The notes: generated by a model from the letters alone, not told the origin. DNA of 64,000 nt from Diadema setosum (GCA_033980235.1 CM067079.1:27485562-27549561); one strand, 5' to 3'. Shown: positions 1 through 11,696, counted from the first letter of the stretch. Made by a program: numbers and translations.

Positions 1-166
1 AATTAATGAAGCAAAACCAATCTCCAAACTCCAATACAAAACAAGGGAAATAGAGCAGCCGTGTTCACGGGTTACGTACACTTGATAAAATAATATATGA
101 TAAATGACATCGGAGTAAAGCTGACCTGACGAAAAAAAGAAAAGAAAAACAAAAGGAACGGGAAAA

Positions 167-250
167 GTCCTGCGGGAGTCGAACTTCTCACCTTCCGGTA
201 TGGCGTTATGAACACCCAGCGCTAAGCGATTACGCCACACGGCTGTCCTG
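167..250 (-). repeat. tRNA-like SINE head remnant
   Basis: Read on the minus strand this has a degenerate box A (TGGCGTAATCGC) and, about 45 nt further, a box B-like GTTCGACTCC, in the order expected of a pol III promoter. An anticodon-like arm can be folded between them, but the acceptor ends do not pair cleanly. A decayed tRNA-derived SINE head is therefore more likely than a working tRNA gene. Confidence 0.5.
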
Positions 251-1600
251 AAGAGTGAATGCGAAACTTAAATATATAATAATACTATCGTGACTAGTTG
301 ACTTGTGATGGCGCTATTCAACTTCTCACAAGTGGCAGCGTGGATTCGATCAATATACAGTTGCAAAGAAAAATTGGGAATCGTTCTGTACAGATTGCAT
401 TCTCATTTTCAGTTTTAAACTACAAAATTATCAACCTAATGAGGAGATTTGAAAACATAAAATGAACGATTACTAAAGCTTATTGTCTCAGCTACAACAT
501 ACGTATGTTTCAGAGGAAATGGAGCAAAATCAGATGAGGTAAAGGTGCTTAAACGTTGTCAAGTCAATGCATGGTTTTAAAAAAAATCACCTCCCATAGA
601 CATAACACGTAAACTTGTCTGATTTTGAGTCTTTGCATTTAATAACAATTTCTAGTATGATGACGTCATCATATTTCAAAACCATCACATGGACTTGAGA
701 GGCAAGTGTTCAAAGTACAACATATCTGAATTTGGGATAATATTGAGCTTAAACAACAGAGATACGAGCAAATGAATGTCTGAAACAGTACCTCAAAAAA
801 ATCAATTCCACTTTTTTTATTTAAAATGACGATATGATGACGTCGTCGCGTATTCCTGGCAATATTGATACTTGGAATGTTATTTACAATTCATATGCTT
901 TTGTAATATGCAATAGAAATATAGGGTCAACGGACGATTTAAAGAGCTATGGCGAAATAAACAAAGACATGTTTTTTCACTATATTTGCAGAAAGACGCG
1001 CACGCGGAATTTCAACTTTGACGCCAGTGCATTCCTTTGTTATAGGTCGAAATCGATCGGAAATCAATGGATACTGTTACTCAGAGTATAAGAAATCCAA
1101 ATCAGTCAAAAAAATTGCATTTTCATGTTGTTTACGGGCTCTGCGCGCGAAATTGCGCGGACGGACGCGCACGCGAGAAAATGTTTGAAACGCTTAAAAT
1201 TGTCTGAAACTTCGAGATTTCCCATTGGGAAGTCGTTTTGAGCCTTTTAAAATTTTGACGCGCGCTTACGCGCGCGTAATGATGACCTGTGTAACTAGCG
1301 TTAAAAAGTAAGATAGAGCGTGACCTGAACTTCATGTCCACCGAAAATGATACAGAAATGACATCTAGTTATGAAGTTATGATCGATCATGTGACAAAGT
1401 CCGAAAATCACAAAATGGCGCCTAGATGACGTCATAGATATGTTACTGTCATGAAAACCTTATTGTGGCTAGATTTTGTCATGAGACATGTTGACTGAAA
1501 ATGTCATGTTATTTCGTAATGTCATTCTTGAGATATTGACGACACAAAATGTGGCAGAAAGAAAGAAGAATAAAAAAAAGAGAAATTTTGACAATCACAA
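251..1600. other. No gene seen; AT-rich intergenic DNA with CRE-like palindromes
   Basis: No credible coding sequence. The palindrome TGACGTCA occurs at 661-668 and 1427-1434, with a variant TGACGTCG near 837. A GC-rich patch at 1135-1290 is full of CGCGCG-type motifs on both strands. The texture resembles old dispersed repeat; regulatory use of the palindromes is not shown. Confidence 0.4.
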
Positions 1601-1913
1601 TAGGTGATACGCTGATAGCGTATCACCTAAAAATTTTGACAATCACAATAGGTGATACGCTGATAGCGTATCACCTAATAAAAAAAAATAAAGAGAGATT
1701 TTGACAATCACAATAGGTGATACGCTGATAGCGTATCACCTAATAAAGAGAGATTTTGACAATCACAATAGGTGATACGCTGATAGCGTATCACCTAAAA
1801 ATAAAGAGAGATTTTGACAATCACAATAGGTGATACGCTGATAGCGTATCACCTAAAAATAAAGAGAGATTTTGACAATCACAATAGGTGATACGCTGAT
1901 AGCGTATCACCTA
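1601..1913. repeat. Six tandem copies of a perfect 13-bp-arm hairpin
   Basis: The 29-nt core TAGGTGATACGCT-GAT-AGCGTATCACCTA is a perfect inverted repeat with a 3-nt loop. It occurs at 1601-1629, 1649-1677, 1714-1742, 1769-1797, 1827-1855 and 1885-1913, with spacings of 48, 65, 55, 58 and 58 bp. Each core is preceded by TTTTGACAATCACAA, and most linkers contain AAAGAGAGA. The linkers vary in length while all six hairpins are identical, which suggests very recent amplification or selection/gene conversion on the hairpin. Confidence 0.95.
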
Positions 1914-2006
1914 AAAATAGGCCTACTTGTCGATCAAACGCAAATGCCCTAAAGTATTAGAAAAAGTCATTCCACTTCAATCATTGATTCATGTGTAGAC
2001 TTCTCC

Positions 2007-2582
2007 TTACACATCATCTGGATCTGGATTCCTTGAAGTTGTTGACTTGGCCAGCTGGGGTTGCTTGATTGGCGTAAGCCGTGGCAACACAATTCCACCG
2101 TGCATGTCGTAACACGAATTTGCACATTCTAAATAAAAATTCCTGCAAAACTGTTCATGCAACTCCAGCAAGTGGAAAGCAAATTTTTCATCGGCACGCT
2201 GACGCTGAAGCCTCCCCCTCTGGTCTCTTACTTGTCCTCCAGCTAAGAACACGTCTCTCTGCGTTCTCCACTCGTCGATAGCGTCAAACAAGTAGATAGT
2301 TGCCTCGAGTTGGACGGCTGTTTGATCTCCATTGTGAGGTTTCATCGCTAAACCAAAGCCAAGGCTAAGCCGAAACAGTACAGCACTTTTTATTGCAAAC
2401 AGTACACGCATACCACACACAATATTTATATTGACATACCGGTACCGACGACTTTCTATCAACTTTGTTATGTTACGATCCGGTCCAACGTACTGTAAGC
2501 TGTACGTATAACACATGCAGCTGACGCAGCAGACAACATTGCACGATGAGATCATAACAACCTGCCATATGGCCATATGCAT
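2007..2582 (-). CDS. Unidentified 191-codon ORF, doubtful
   Basis: I do not recognise this ORF. The first 80 codons (MHMAIWQVVM...) read as chance sequence. The part from about residue 80 (MKPHNGDQTAVQLEATIYLF onward, 2007-2345) has a more protein-like composition, with a charged helical stretch around EWRTQRDVF and QRADEKFAFHLLELHEQF, and ends in a stop after NPDPDDV. It could be the last exon of a gene, since a weak acceptor-like TTTAG lies just before the MKPH segment, or part of an old mobile element. No neighbouring exon is visible. Confidence 0.2.
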   Translation of the reverse strand: MHMAIWQVVMISSCNVVCCVSCMCYTYSLQYVGPDRNITKLIESRRYRYVNINIVCGMRVLFAIKSAVLFRLSLGFGLAMKPHNGDQTAVQLEATIYLFDAIDEWRTQRDVFLAGGQVRDQRGRLQRQRADEKFAFHLLELHEQFCRNFYLECANSCYDMHGGIVLPRLTPIKQPQLAKSTTSRNPDPDDV

Positions 2583-3115
2583 TGCAACTTGCTATACATG
2601 AAGCTTAGAGTTTTAATATTTCTTCATCAAAGCATATTTATAAATACCAAATATTAAACAACGTAATATATGAATAATTTATGATATTGTTATATAATAT
2701 TTTCAGACATTTTGAAATATTATTGCTTAGATTGCTGAAATTGGCACCATAGTGCATATAAACAGAGACTGGAGCCAGATACGTACGTACGTACACCCGA
2801 CAGCTCTCACTACTTGTTGTGTCGCGGACCGGGAGAGATTTTCATGCGCATGGCTGTTGTGCGGTTTTGTGCATGCACCCATTCGGCCCCATTCGGTAGG
2901 TATTCGGGCGTCCATGTTGAAATTACAGTGGACAGCTCGCACGGCGCTCGTGCCCCATCTGGTTTTCGCTGGTGCGCTGCGTAGCGTCGTGTTCGGCATT
3001 CGGTACGTACGGGGGTACAATAACGGGAGGAGCAGCTTGTCGTGCTTTTCTACTGAGCTGCGAATCGCCTGCGACGACCGGCTGCCTTTAACATGTTCAC
3101 CTGTGTAGAACTTAA
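2583..3115. other. No gene seen
   Basis: AT-rich to 2750, then GC-richer. A short (TACG)n run lies near 2782-2795 and another TACGTACG near 3003. Short ORFs overlap on both strands with no recognisable domain or splice pattern. Confidence 0.4.
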
Positions 3116-4200
3116 GGCCGTGTCACAACTTTTTCCGGTCAAGCCTTGCGTGCGACTTGCGAAGAACAATTTTTACTACCCGGAAGTCCCCGCAGATGAC
3201 CTACACATAACAGTACCTAGCACGTATTTCACCCGTAGTTCCCTGGAGGTGCGCATGCAAATATTTTTACCCGCAACCATGTTTAGGCCCTGGCACACCT
3301 TTCCGATCAAGCTACGCGGGCTTGTTGCGTATGGGGATTTTACAGCATACCGGACAATTTTCTGAGGGCGGACAAGGATTTGGGCGAGTCAGTGCATGTG
3401 TCTTACTTGCTGGACACGTTAGAACTACTTTAAGGTCTACTTGCAGTTATTCTGTGTTACCTGCGTGCCAGGCGCGTGTTATGGGGGCTGACAACTCAGT
3501 GAAGGAATTCCTCTGAAGGAATGGCAGAAGTCCCATAATATGTCATTATCTTGGCCGCATACGGGGACTGCGAAGTACCTGCGTGGGAGTTGCCTGCGAG
3601 GTGCTGCCGCTAAGGGCCTCCTACTGGCGTTCTTCGGCGTGGACCTCTGCGGGCAATCCCCGCGACTCACCCGGAAAAAGTTTTGGTCATGCTCAAAACG
3701 AGGGCTGCGGGTAAATTTGGACTTGGGGCAACTACGGGCGAGGTACTGTCTGGTGCGGACCAACTGCGGAGAGCTCTGGGTATAGCAAATTTGTTTCCCC
3801 GCAAGTTAACCCGCAAAACTTCCCCAGATACATGACAAGGCCTCGAGCATGCTCAAAACTACTCCCGAGTTAGTCGCGGGGATTTTCCCGCAGAGGTACA
3901 CGCAGAACACCATTAGGAGACCCTTACCGGCAGCACCTCGCATGCAACTCCAACGCAGGTACTTCGCAGTATAATACCCATAAGTCGCTCGTAACAGAAC
4001 ACGGATCGGCTTCAAAGCTCTCACGCGGGTCACACGGACTACACGCAAGTAGACGGTAAGTATCACGCGTCTAGCAGTTAAGACACAAGTGCGAAACTCG
4101 CAAACATTCTTGTCCGCCCCGCAGAAAATTCTCCTGCGTGCTGGAAAATCCCTACTCGCAACAAGCCCGCATAGCTTGCCCGGAAAGGTGTGACACGGCC
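3116..4200. mobile_element. 1.1 kb inverted-repeat transposable element with GGCCGTGTCACA ends
   Basis: The left end is TTAA then GGCCGTGTCACAACTTTTTC at 3116. The right end, read on the minus strand, is GGCCGTGTCACACCTTTCC ending at 4200 and flanked by TTTA. The body is a large imperfect palindrome: 3287-3790 matches the reverse complement of about 3810-4200, for example GAAGTACCTGCG and GAGGTGCTGCCG near 3569-3612 against 3930-3975. The terminal block is repeated internally at 3287-3340. TTAA at the left end suggests a Kolobok- or piggyBac-type non-autonomous element. No transposase is seen. Confidence 0.75.
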
Positions 4201-4296
4201 TTTATGCATGCTTTCTTCTTTTGTTCTGCTTCCTTGAGCCCCTACTCATGTATTCTTGTAGCTAGGATGCCATGTCATCATCCTTGTTTATTATTA

Positions 4297-4575
4297 CCTC
4301 CGCCAAGGGGGGAGGTTATGTTTTCGTTACTGTTGGTTTGTTCGTTCGTTCGTTTGTCCGTGCGCAAAATAACTCAAAAAGTAGTTAACGGATTGGGATG
4401 AAACTTGCAGGAAAGGTTGAGAATGACACAAGTACTAAACGATTAACTTTTGGTAGTGATCCGAGAATTTTGGGGGAATTTATGAAGGATTTTTGATATT
4501 TTAACAGGTAGGGTCATTCAACTTGCGAGTTCAGGCTGCGCGCATTTGAGGTTTGCATGCGCGCACTAAAGTGCG
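4297..4575 (+). repeat. Dispersed repeat starting CCTCCGCCAAGG
   Basis: The start is palindromic (CCTCCGCCAAGGGGGGAGG), followed by GTTATGTTTTCG, a (GTTC)n-like run, and a segment containing GGATTGGGATGAAACTTGCA. From memory, this type of repeat is very common in marine invertebrate genomes. There is no coding content. Confidence 0.55.
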
Positions 4576-5020
4576 TGCTCTAGTTTCTATTATAAAATGG
4601 GTTCAAGAATGTAGCCAATTGGAACCGCTGAAATGAGTCACGTGTGCGTGCATTAATTCTTAGTAAATGCACGGCCGGGGCCTGACGTACGTCACAATGT
4701 TTACACTAGCAGTGCGCACTCAGTCAGTTGTTACAAGTGCGTCACGCGCTACTATACGCGCTGTCAATCCTGTAAACAACTTCTAGTTCGGGCTGCCACA
4801 ACAGCCGGCGGCCTTTCTTGTGCATAACACGTGGCGTAAGTATACTCTTATACGTACGTACAGTACTTATGTGCGGGATTTCCGAGTGCGACGTGCGTAA
4901 ATGTTTGGGACGAACATCTTCAGACATCTTGACTTTTGAGCGAGTGCTACATGTAGCTGACTGGTATTGACCCACAAAGGTACGTGAATAATGCTGTTAG
5001 TTTTCGACCCATTTTATAAA

Positions 5021-5140
5021 ACAAATGATGCACAGGATTATTTCGTGGCGTTAGTGAAGGTGCGGCGCGCTCGAGAGTATTGACAATGGTGCGACATGCA
5101 CGAGGCGCACCTAACACACTCTATCCTGTGCATCATTTGT
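5021..5140. repeat. Inverted repeat, 18-bp perfect arms
   Basis: ACAAATGATGCACAGGAT (5021-5038) is repeated as its exact reverse complement at 5123-5140, separated by 84 nt. Both arms border TATAAA/TATAATA. It looks like a small foldback element. Confidence 0.8.
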
Positions 5141-5214
5141 ATAATAGTAAATAGGTAGAGTGAAATTTGCGTTGTGATTGGTTGGATAGCATCACGTGAT
5201 TGTGTAAAAATGTT

Positions 5215-5244
5215 GTTATAGTGGCACGACCGTGCCACTATAAC
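5215..5244. repeat. Near-loopless perfect palindrome
   Basis: GTTATAGTGGCACG, then AC, then CGTGCCACTATAAC: 14-bp perfect arms with a 2-nt spacer. It could extrude as a cruciform. Function unknown. Confidence 0.9.
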
Positions 5245-5588
5245 GCTTGTGACAGTGCGTGCCTACGCTTTATGTACGAAGAGATTCGCGCAAGGCCTAG
5301 GGAGGGCCGCCGAGGGACGTAGTAAGACAAGGCCAAGCATTTCAACGTATGCGCGTGTTGAGCTCTGAATGTAGGAGTTTATAAGCGAGTCTGCTCTGTG
5401 ATGTGCAATACGCATACACGGCTGTACTAGCGTATCGCACGCTGTGTACGTAAACTACGGTAGGTGCGGTTAACTCTGCGTACAACAAGTGCAGTGCCGG
5501 CGGTACGGTGAGTCTTGTTAGATCTAAATTAGGGCCTAGACCTATGGAAATGCATGTAGATCGAGGAACCTATTTACTATAACAATTA

Positions 5589-5760
5589 GTGCATGTTCTA
5601 TTGATGCACCAGTACTGGACTATAGAACTCCAAATACTAAATTATCCCTCGTGCAGTTCTATTCACCTCGGCCTGCGGCCTCGGTGAAACAAAACAGCAC
5701 TCGGGATAATTTAGTATTTGTCGTTCTCTAATCCAGTATAGTGCATCATAGAGCATGCAC
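5589..5760. mobile_element. Foldback MITE, about 85-nt arms
   Basis: The whole segment folds on itself around GCCTGCGGCC near 5671-5680. The outer arm is GTGCATGTTCTAT...GATGCAC and the inner arm CAAATACTAAATTATCCC...TTCACCTCGGCC, each matched in reverse complement with scattered mismatches. No coding potential; typical of a non-autonomous foldback element. Confidence 0.8.
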
Positions 5761-6799
5761 TATCTGTATATTAGGGCGAGGCGCGATGTGCAGCTGAAGG
5801 TTTATGACGTAACAAAGGCTTCTATATTGGGATTCGGGCGACTCTGCACACGATGCAGTACGTATGGGTGGAAATAATAGAAGAACAAGATCAGTGGTGG
5901 AAATGAGCTGCATGCTTGGCGGAGATCTGCGCTCTCAGAGTGCTTTTCTAGTTGTGATTTGTTATAAAGTTTGAAAACACTCCTATTCCTCATCCCAATC
6001 ACTACAAATTCTGAAACTTACTACCCAGTACAACTAATTTATAGCTATCCATATACTGAAAATCGTCCGGAGGTCTCCTTTAATGTTGAATGATTCTTTT
6101 GTTTTAGAAGAAAAGCGGAAGCATCTCTTCGTAAAGTTTTGATTAACTTTTGGTGTTCTAGAGCAGGTGTATTGTCGATGGAAATATGTAAGAATTCTGT
6201 TTGTCTTTTTTCGTTTTCATTAATTCTTTTTTTGTTTACTTGCCTTGTCAGCCATTCATTTTATTGGACGTGAATATTGTAAGTCTTTGATCCATTAACT
6301 AAACTCTTTCAACAGATTTGGTATCCCTGACCGTTGGTCTCTGCTTGTGCTGGATACATTTCTGAAATCAATTTTTAGTTATTAATGACTCTTGTTTCAC
6401 TTGATCACTGAAAAGAGTAGAGCGTTGGGTCATCAGAACGACCGTTTCCATGACAACACCCAATTGATGAGACACAGACAGAATAAAAAAAAAACACACA
6501 CACAACCGACTTCATCAGATTGTAAGGTGGTACACTGTATATCACTACCTGCTAATCACACGCTCTCATTGTTGGACGGGGCGTGTAACCCCATCTTCTA
6601 TCACGTGTATACTATACTGTTTTATGTTGTTGCTGTTGTTGTTGTTGTTTTAGTTTAAAGGCGTGTATCATTCAGTTATGAATAGTTACTTGTATTGAGC
6701 ACTAGTCTGGCTTCCAGACCCTCTGCTCGTATTATTTTGCTATACAGGATGTTGACGCTCTCAACGTTCTCATCTGACACACAGTCACACAAACCACAC

Positions 6800-6863
6800 A
6801 GTCGCACACACACACACACACACAGACATACACACAATATATGTATTTGCAATGTAATATATG

Positions 6864-6902
<39 letters not shown>
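6800..6902. repeat. (CA)n / (TG)n microsatellite pair
   Basis: A (CA)n run near 6806-6824 and a (GT)n run at 6870-6901, separated by TA-rich sequence. Absent from the other copy of the duplicated unit, so it expanded or was inserted after duplication. Confidence 0.9.
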
Positions 6903-8698
6903 ATCTATATATTCATTTCTTTATTTGCCGGTTATTCAGCACAGATTATTACCACATCAGTGTTTATTGGCATATAGTGCATCTTAATCTTGACAAGTAT
7001 AGGGCTTAGTACTAGAGTAATGCTACCTTTGGATAAACTTTGTCTTGACTGGGCTATCTGGTAATCAAAAATTGACAATAGACTGAAATTCGTTCTCTGG
7101 CGAGGGAGATTTAGGAAACCAGATAGCAGCAATATTTGAGAATGGATTTGATCGTAAACATCCTAAATAAACAAGTATAGTTTGGCCGCCAGCGGTATTA
7201 CACGACCGTCGTGATTCATGCACTGCACGGCGTGACATCCGGAAATTACTTTTCGGCCAGTTCGGACGAAGGTGCCCATTAAAACCTATCTATTATATAT
7301 TATTAACAAATATTGCCACAGGTTGTTGGGTTCTTTTCTCTTCTCTGTTCCTATCGATCACTTCGCTAAATGAATTGATGGAAGCAGAAACAACAGCAGA
7401 AGCAGCAGCAGCAACAACAAGAATCCAAACACGGAGCTAATCCGCATATAATTATACTCAATAAGAAACTGGCCATGCTCTCTTCTCATAGCAATCTAGC
7501 AGTGTTTTTATTTAGTCATGGAGCTACATAGGAGATCTTGTAGCTCTATGATTTAGGCTGTAGAATAGAGGATGTAAAGTACATCTCGTTTTGTTTCTTT
7601 TTTTTTTGTCTGATGGTAAATCAGCGTCATAATGAGATCGATAAAGGCTATAGATACATGCTATCAAGTTTAACCTTCAGCTCAGTTCATTTCAGTTTTT
7701 CTTTTTCATTCCACTGTCGATATAGTATTTAAAAAAAAAAAAAATTTAGTACACTGTATGTTCGTCTTGCTTTTGTTTCTGATTGTCCACACTTTGTAAG
7801 ATAACTGACATGGAACTTGAATCTTGAATCTTGACTCTTGAATCTTGGAGCTCCCTTGCAAGAGTACGCCTTTGTGGCTCTTACTGGAACTACCCTACTT
7901 ATAAAGAATACATAGATAAATACACATTTTAAATCGTCGACATAATTTTATGGATTATATGTATCAATGTACATAATGCGTATACAGTGTGGGCAATGCA
8001 ATTATTACAGTCCACAGAAAAAAAAATATGAAAAGTACACGAAGTAAAGATTATAAAGCAATGTCATATTGAAGGTACACCATCAGAATAGATACTTCCA
8101 ATACAGTTTTTAAGAAAATGATTTGAAATGCAACGGACATTCGTCACAAGCATATAATCATATAAGTTTGACTGTGCCCAGGTATTTCTGCACAAATTAG
8201 ACAAACTATATGCCACCCACTGAGTAAACAGCAGTGCAGAGAGAGGGCGTGCGACTAAGTGATGTGCGTTGTGCCCCGATGATGTTTATCTGTATATCAA
8301 AGGACTCGAGTCCACCGTCTTATATACATGTGGATTGTATGAATGCAGTAATAGTAGTAGCACATACCAGACAGTGAAAGCTTGGGGAAAAAATCACAGA
8401 AACCGCTCAAATTAGTTATGAACTCTTAAAGTATCTGGGCAGGGATGAGAAGACTAGTACAGTGTACGATGTCACATGCGTAGAACGATATAAAGAAAAT
8501 ACATAGAGAATTTCACAAAATGTTATTTTTTGAAAAAAAGTGTTCATTTCTTTTAGCTGTCACTGACGCATGTAAGGGTAATGATATTATCCCCTTATAT
8601 TTTCTGAAAGAGGCAAGTTAAGTGTTCTTTATTATGCGAGAAAAGTGGAAATATGTTGAATTTTTAAAAATATTTTCTGCATATCGTTTTACACAATC

Positions 8699-8985
8699 AT
8701 GTTCAGCTCAGTTCAGTTCGATTTTATTTCTGCATTTTTTCAAGGAAATCATATATTGAAAAAAATGACAACTCGTGCGTCTGGCAACAGAATAGGAAAA
8801 AACCCCAATATTACATTCATAGTATCATAATCACAATCTTTAAGGTACAAACATAACAATGAGATCAAAGGAATCGAGGATTCACTTGTTTCAGAATAAA
8901 GAGGAAGAAAAAACATGCAGGAGCCTGCCGTCTCTAAGCACATGCTTGATAGTGATGGCAGCCTCAGAATCTCAAAAATGGGGTA
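8699..8985 (-). mobile_element. Retroposon insertion in copy A only
   Basis: Compared with the other copy (around 24800), copy A has about 285 extra bases starting GTTCAGCTCAGTTCAG and continuing TTTTATTTCTGCATTTTTTC. In reverse complement the end reads GCAGAAATAAA...CTGAACTGAGC, resembling AGAAATAAACTGAACTGA near 52610. This is what a minus-strand LINE/SINE 3' end looks like. Exact target duplications were not resolved. Confidence 0.55.
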
Positions 8986-9961
8986 TCACAAGTTGTAGTA
9001 GTCTCCTCATCCAGCAGTGACTGAGTGGAAACTTCAAAAATTCATAACTTTGGAACAAATGTCCAATTTTCCTCAAACTTTCACTGATGTCTTCTATTGC
9101 TGCATTCTCTCAATCCACAGGTCTATGACGGTGAACTTGTCCTTTAACATCAAGCTCAATCGTACAAGCAGCCGTTCGTCTGTCAAAATGGCGAGGTTGT
9201 ATCATCAATCACGCTAGCTTGTTGGACAATAGAAAGGCCTTCTCACCCTGCAAAGACAAATTCAAATGTAATTAATTTGATGGCCGGCATCATTAAGTGT
9301 GAAAGGAGCGCACGTCTGGCTTTTCCGGGAATCAAAAGGTGCGTATATGGTTAAATGGCTCTTGGATACCCGGAAGCTACAAAATTTGGCATGCATAGAC
9401 CGGTCCGGAAATTTCTTCTCAGAACATTGTTCATTAGACATCAATTCAAATTTGAGAAGTTATTAGACATTTGATTATTATGCAGTAAATAATGGGCCCA
9501 TAGCAAATGCATTGGTCACTTATACGTTATCAGCTCCGCCTGATAAAAAGCTCTATCAACATAATCAGGTATTTCGTGCTATTCAAAAAGAAAAAGGAAA
9601 AAAAAAGGCATCCATGAATTAGGTTCCGAACAACATGAAAACGAACACACTAACAAACAAACAACCACATCATTCCATGACTTTACTTCTGCTTTCAGTC
9701 TTTGACTTTACCTTATCTTAAAGGGCGGGTCTTTTAGGGTGAACATTGGGGCTACAAAGACTCTATACAGGTCCACTAACACGATTTCGACATTTTTAGA
9801 TTTTAAAAAGTAACCAGTAGTCAGAAATCGCTCTGAAACCACCCAAATGTGGGAACGCCCCCTAAAATTGTCCGCTGATTGGCTAGTGCGATTTGACGTA
9901 CCAACAGGAAGCCCCCCGCGAAGGCAAGAAGTTCTCACCATTGCCCTAGCGTGTCAATGAT

Positions 9962-10430
9962 AGATAGATTTTCTACTTTTGAATCACAAAATACACAATT
10001 TTTGCAAGTAGCACATCCCAAGAAAGGATTTAAATATGTTGTTTATATATTCCAGAAGCGACTTAATGGCGACTCGGACATTTTTCGAGTATTTTACCTA
10101 TAATAATTTGTCATTTCGGATCATGTTAACATTTTGGAAAAAACTAAACATTTCCTTCAGGAAACAAGACAAGTAGGCGTGTGTGACAGCCTCTTAACTG
10201 CTGAATGTACATTGCAACTGGTGAGTGCGTGTGCAGGTCGTAACGACATATTGTTACGGGAGACTGGTTAACAGTCTAAATTTATATCGATATCTCGATC
10301 CAGCTAGGTAGGTAGATGTTAGAATGTTATATCGATCGTGAGTATCTTATAGCGCTAGCGCTCGCCTCAGCTCTAGCTAGCAGCTCTGTCGCTGACCTGT
10401 GTAGCTTAGTTCTAAGATACGTGTGAATAA
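9962..10430. other. Subterminal region and possible 5' region of the ballast gene
   Basis: No ORF. GCTAGC/CTAGCTAG motifs cluster at 10300-10385, just before the ATG at 10431. This is where a promoter and 5' UTR would lie, but no TATA box or initiator is clear. Confidence 0.3.
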
Positions 10431-10718
10431 ATGATGGATTCAGACGACGAGATCGAGTCGCCCATTTCATGCCCCGCTACCGTTTCGAGTGAGTCAGAGA
10501 GGGAGTCAGAGTCGGATGTCGAGCGAGATGGTGAGGACGAAGATCCCCGATCAAGCAGGAGAAGCAGCCGTTGGCGTTGGTCGGCCTCAACAGCGATTGG
10601 GTTTACTCCCGTATAGTATGAACCAGACGCTGCACCTCCCGCCCCCGGAGCAGTCGGCGGTGAGGAAGCTCAGGGGACGGGGTGATGACAACGAGCCCGC
10701 AAGGTTGGGGAACAATTG
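10431..10718 (+). pseudogene. Ballast (P2X7 C-terminal-like) domain pseudogene, exon 1
   Basis: The frame opens at ATG 10431 with an acidic, serine-rich leader (MMDSDDEIESPIS...ESESDVERDGEDED), the usual type of N-terminus for invertebrate ballast-domain proteins. The frame stops at TAG 10614-10616, but YEPDAAPPAPG continues in the same frame right after it, so the stop looks acquired. A frameshift near 10680 leads to DDNEPARLGNNW, which runs into a GTAATT donor at 10719. The split codon TG|G restores W and continues into exon 2. The exon lies inside the TTAA transposon and transcribes inward from its left end. Identification rests on exon 2. Confidence 0.7.
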
Positions 10719-11115
10719 GTAATTATCTACTTGAGAGTCTATATTCTATATAACCTTAGTAACTCACTTATTTTAGTAGTATATCTATAGGCCAGAAAAA
10801 AGTATAAGTCACAAATGTTGGAAGTACAAAACTGCTGCTTGTAAGTTGTAATAATACTCTAGACTCTCTACAACGTACAAGTTTTTACCAATGCCACAGT
10901 TAGTTACTGCTTATTGACTTAGTGCTATTTGGAATGTGTGGACAAGACAGTAAAGTCACTAAAGACTAAAGTACTGAAGAGGCTGGTGTAGATGTAAATC
11001 TCTGTGGCAATAGTTGGCATGTTGAACTTGAAGGATTGGTCTCAATTTATCATGACTAAAACTAATTAAGTTACACAACAAGTAAACCTGAATTTACCTG
11101 TATTTCTTTCTTCAG
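10719..11115 (+). other. Intron 1 of the ballast pseudogene
   Basis: Starts GTAATT and ends TTTCTTTCTTCAG, a good pyrimidine-rich acceptor. Phase 2: TG joins G to give the tryptophan before CQCGNC. No embedded repeat recognised. Confidence 0.65.
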
Positions 11116-11365
11116 GTGCCAATGTGGGAACTGTGTGCCAATGCCTACAACACGGGAGTCATTGTGCTGTCACAAGGCTGACCCGGTCTTAGCGGAGGTC
11201 GAGCAGTACAATGACCGGCCGACATGCAGATGCTCAAATAAACTGTATAACAGCACACCCAGGATTTTCCACCGTTTGCCTTGGTGAATGGGTGTTGGAA
11301 GCTGCTTATCACCAATATGCTCAACAGTATGGAGAAGGTGCCAGAACGGATGCCACAGATAATGA
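11116..11365 (+). pseudogene. Ballast domain pseudogene, exon 2 (cysteine core)
   Basis: The first half reads WCQCGNCVPMP, then ESLCCHKADPVLAEVEQYND. The second half, one frame over, reads CITAHPGFSTVCLGEWVL, then EAAYHQYAQQYGEGA. Both match, in order, the Cys-rich core of the P2X7 cytoplasmic ballast domain, also found in many stand-alone proteins of marine invertebrates. The frame changes between about 11190 and 11244, a disabling indel. The exon ends at a strong GTGAGT donor (11366), phase 2. In P2X7 this domain binds zinc through its cysteines; here four cysteines of the first motif remain. The true product of such genes is unknown. Confidence 0.82.
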
Positions 11366-11695
11366 GTGAGTTTGTTTGTCAAATTTTTCAATTTTTCTTC
11401 TGAAATAATGCAAATTTGCCATTTTATATTCCCTTGACAATATGCTGTTTATACTGCCAATTTGCAATTATTGCACACATCAAAAGAATGCAATATCTAA
11501 TTCACCATGTGTGATTTCAGTAGTGCACTCCAGTAATTTATTCAAATATATTGGACCTGTCTTCGTAAATAATGCAAAAGTACATGTAGCCTTGTAGGAT
11601 ATATTTGTATAATCTTTTCATTTTTTATTTCTTGAGTGCATAGGGACATTATCACTTTGTGTTATGCGCTTTATAAGCACTGTCAATTATTACAC

Positions 11696-11696
<1 letters not shown>

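Larger units (their letters stand above)
6095..9717. repeat. Duplicated unit, copy A (left part)
   Basis: It matches 22379-25548 in the same orientation over nearly its full length. Shared anchors include AGAAGAAAAGCGG at the start, GTGTTCTAGAGCAGGTGTATT, ATTACACGACCGTCGTGATTC, a CAG/CAA-rich tract (7385-7430 and 23455-23510) and CATCCAGCAGTGACTGAGT. Differences are substitutions and small indels, plus a (CA)n/(TG)n patch at 6780-6905 and a retroposon at 8699-8985 found only here. No conserved reading frame. The unit is cut at 9718 by the TTAA transposon and resumes at 21673. Confidence 0.85.

Noticed and set aside
2752..3108. 118-codon ORF and its antisense partner
   Set aside because: Both strands open by chance in GC-richer DNA; no domain or splice context.
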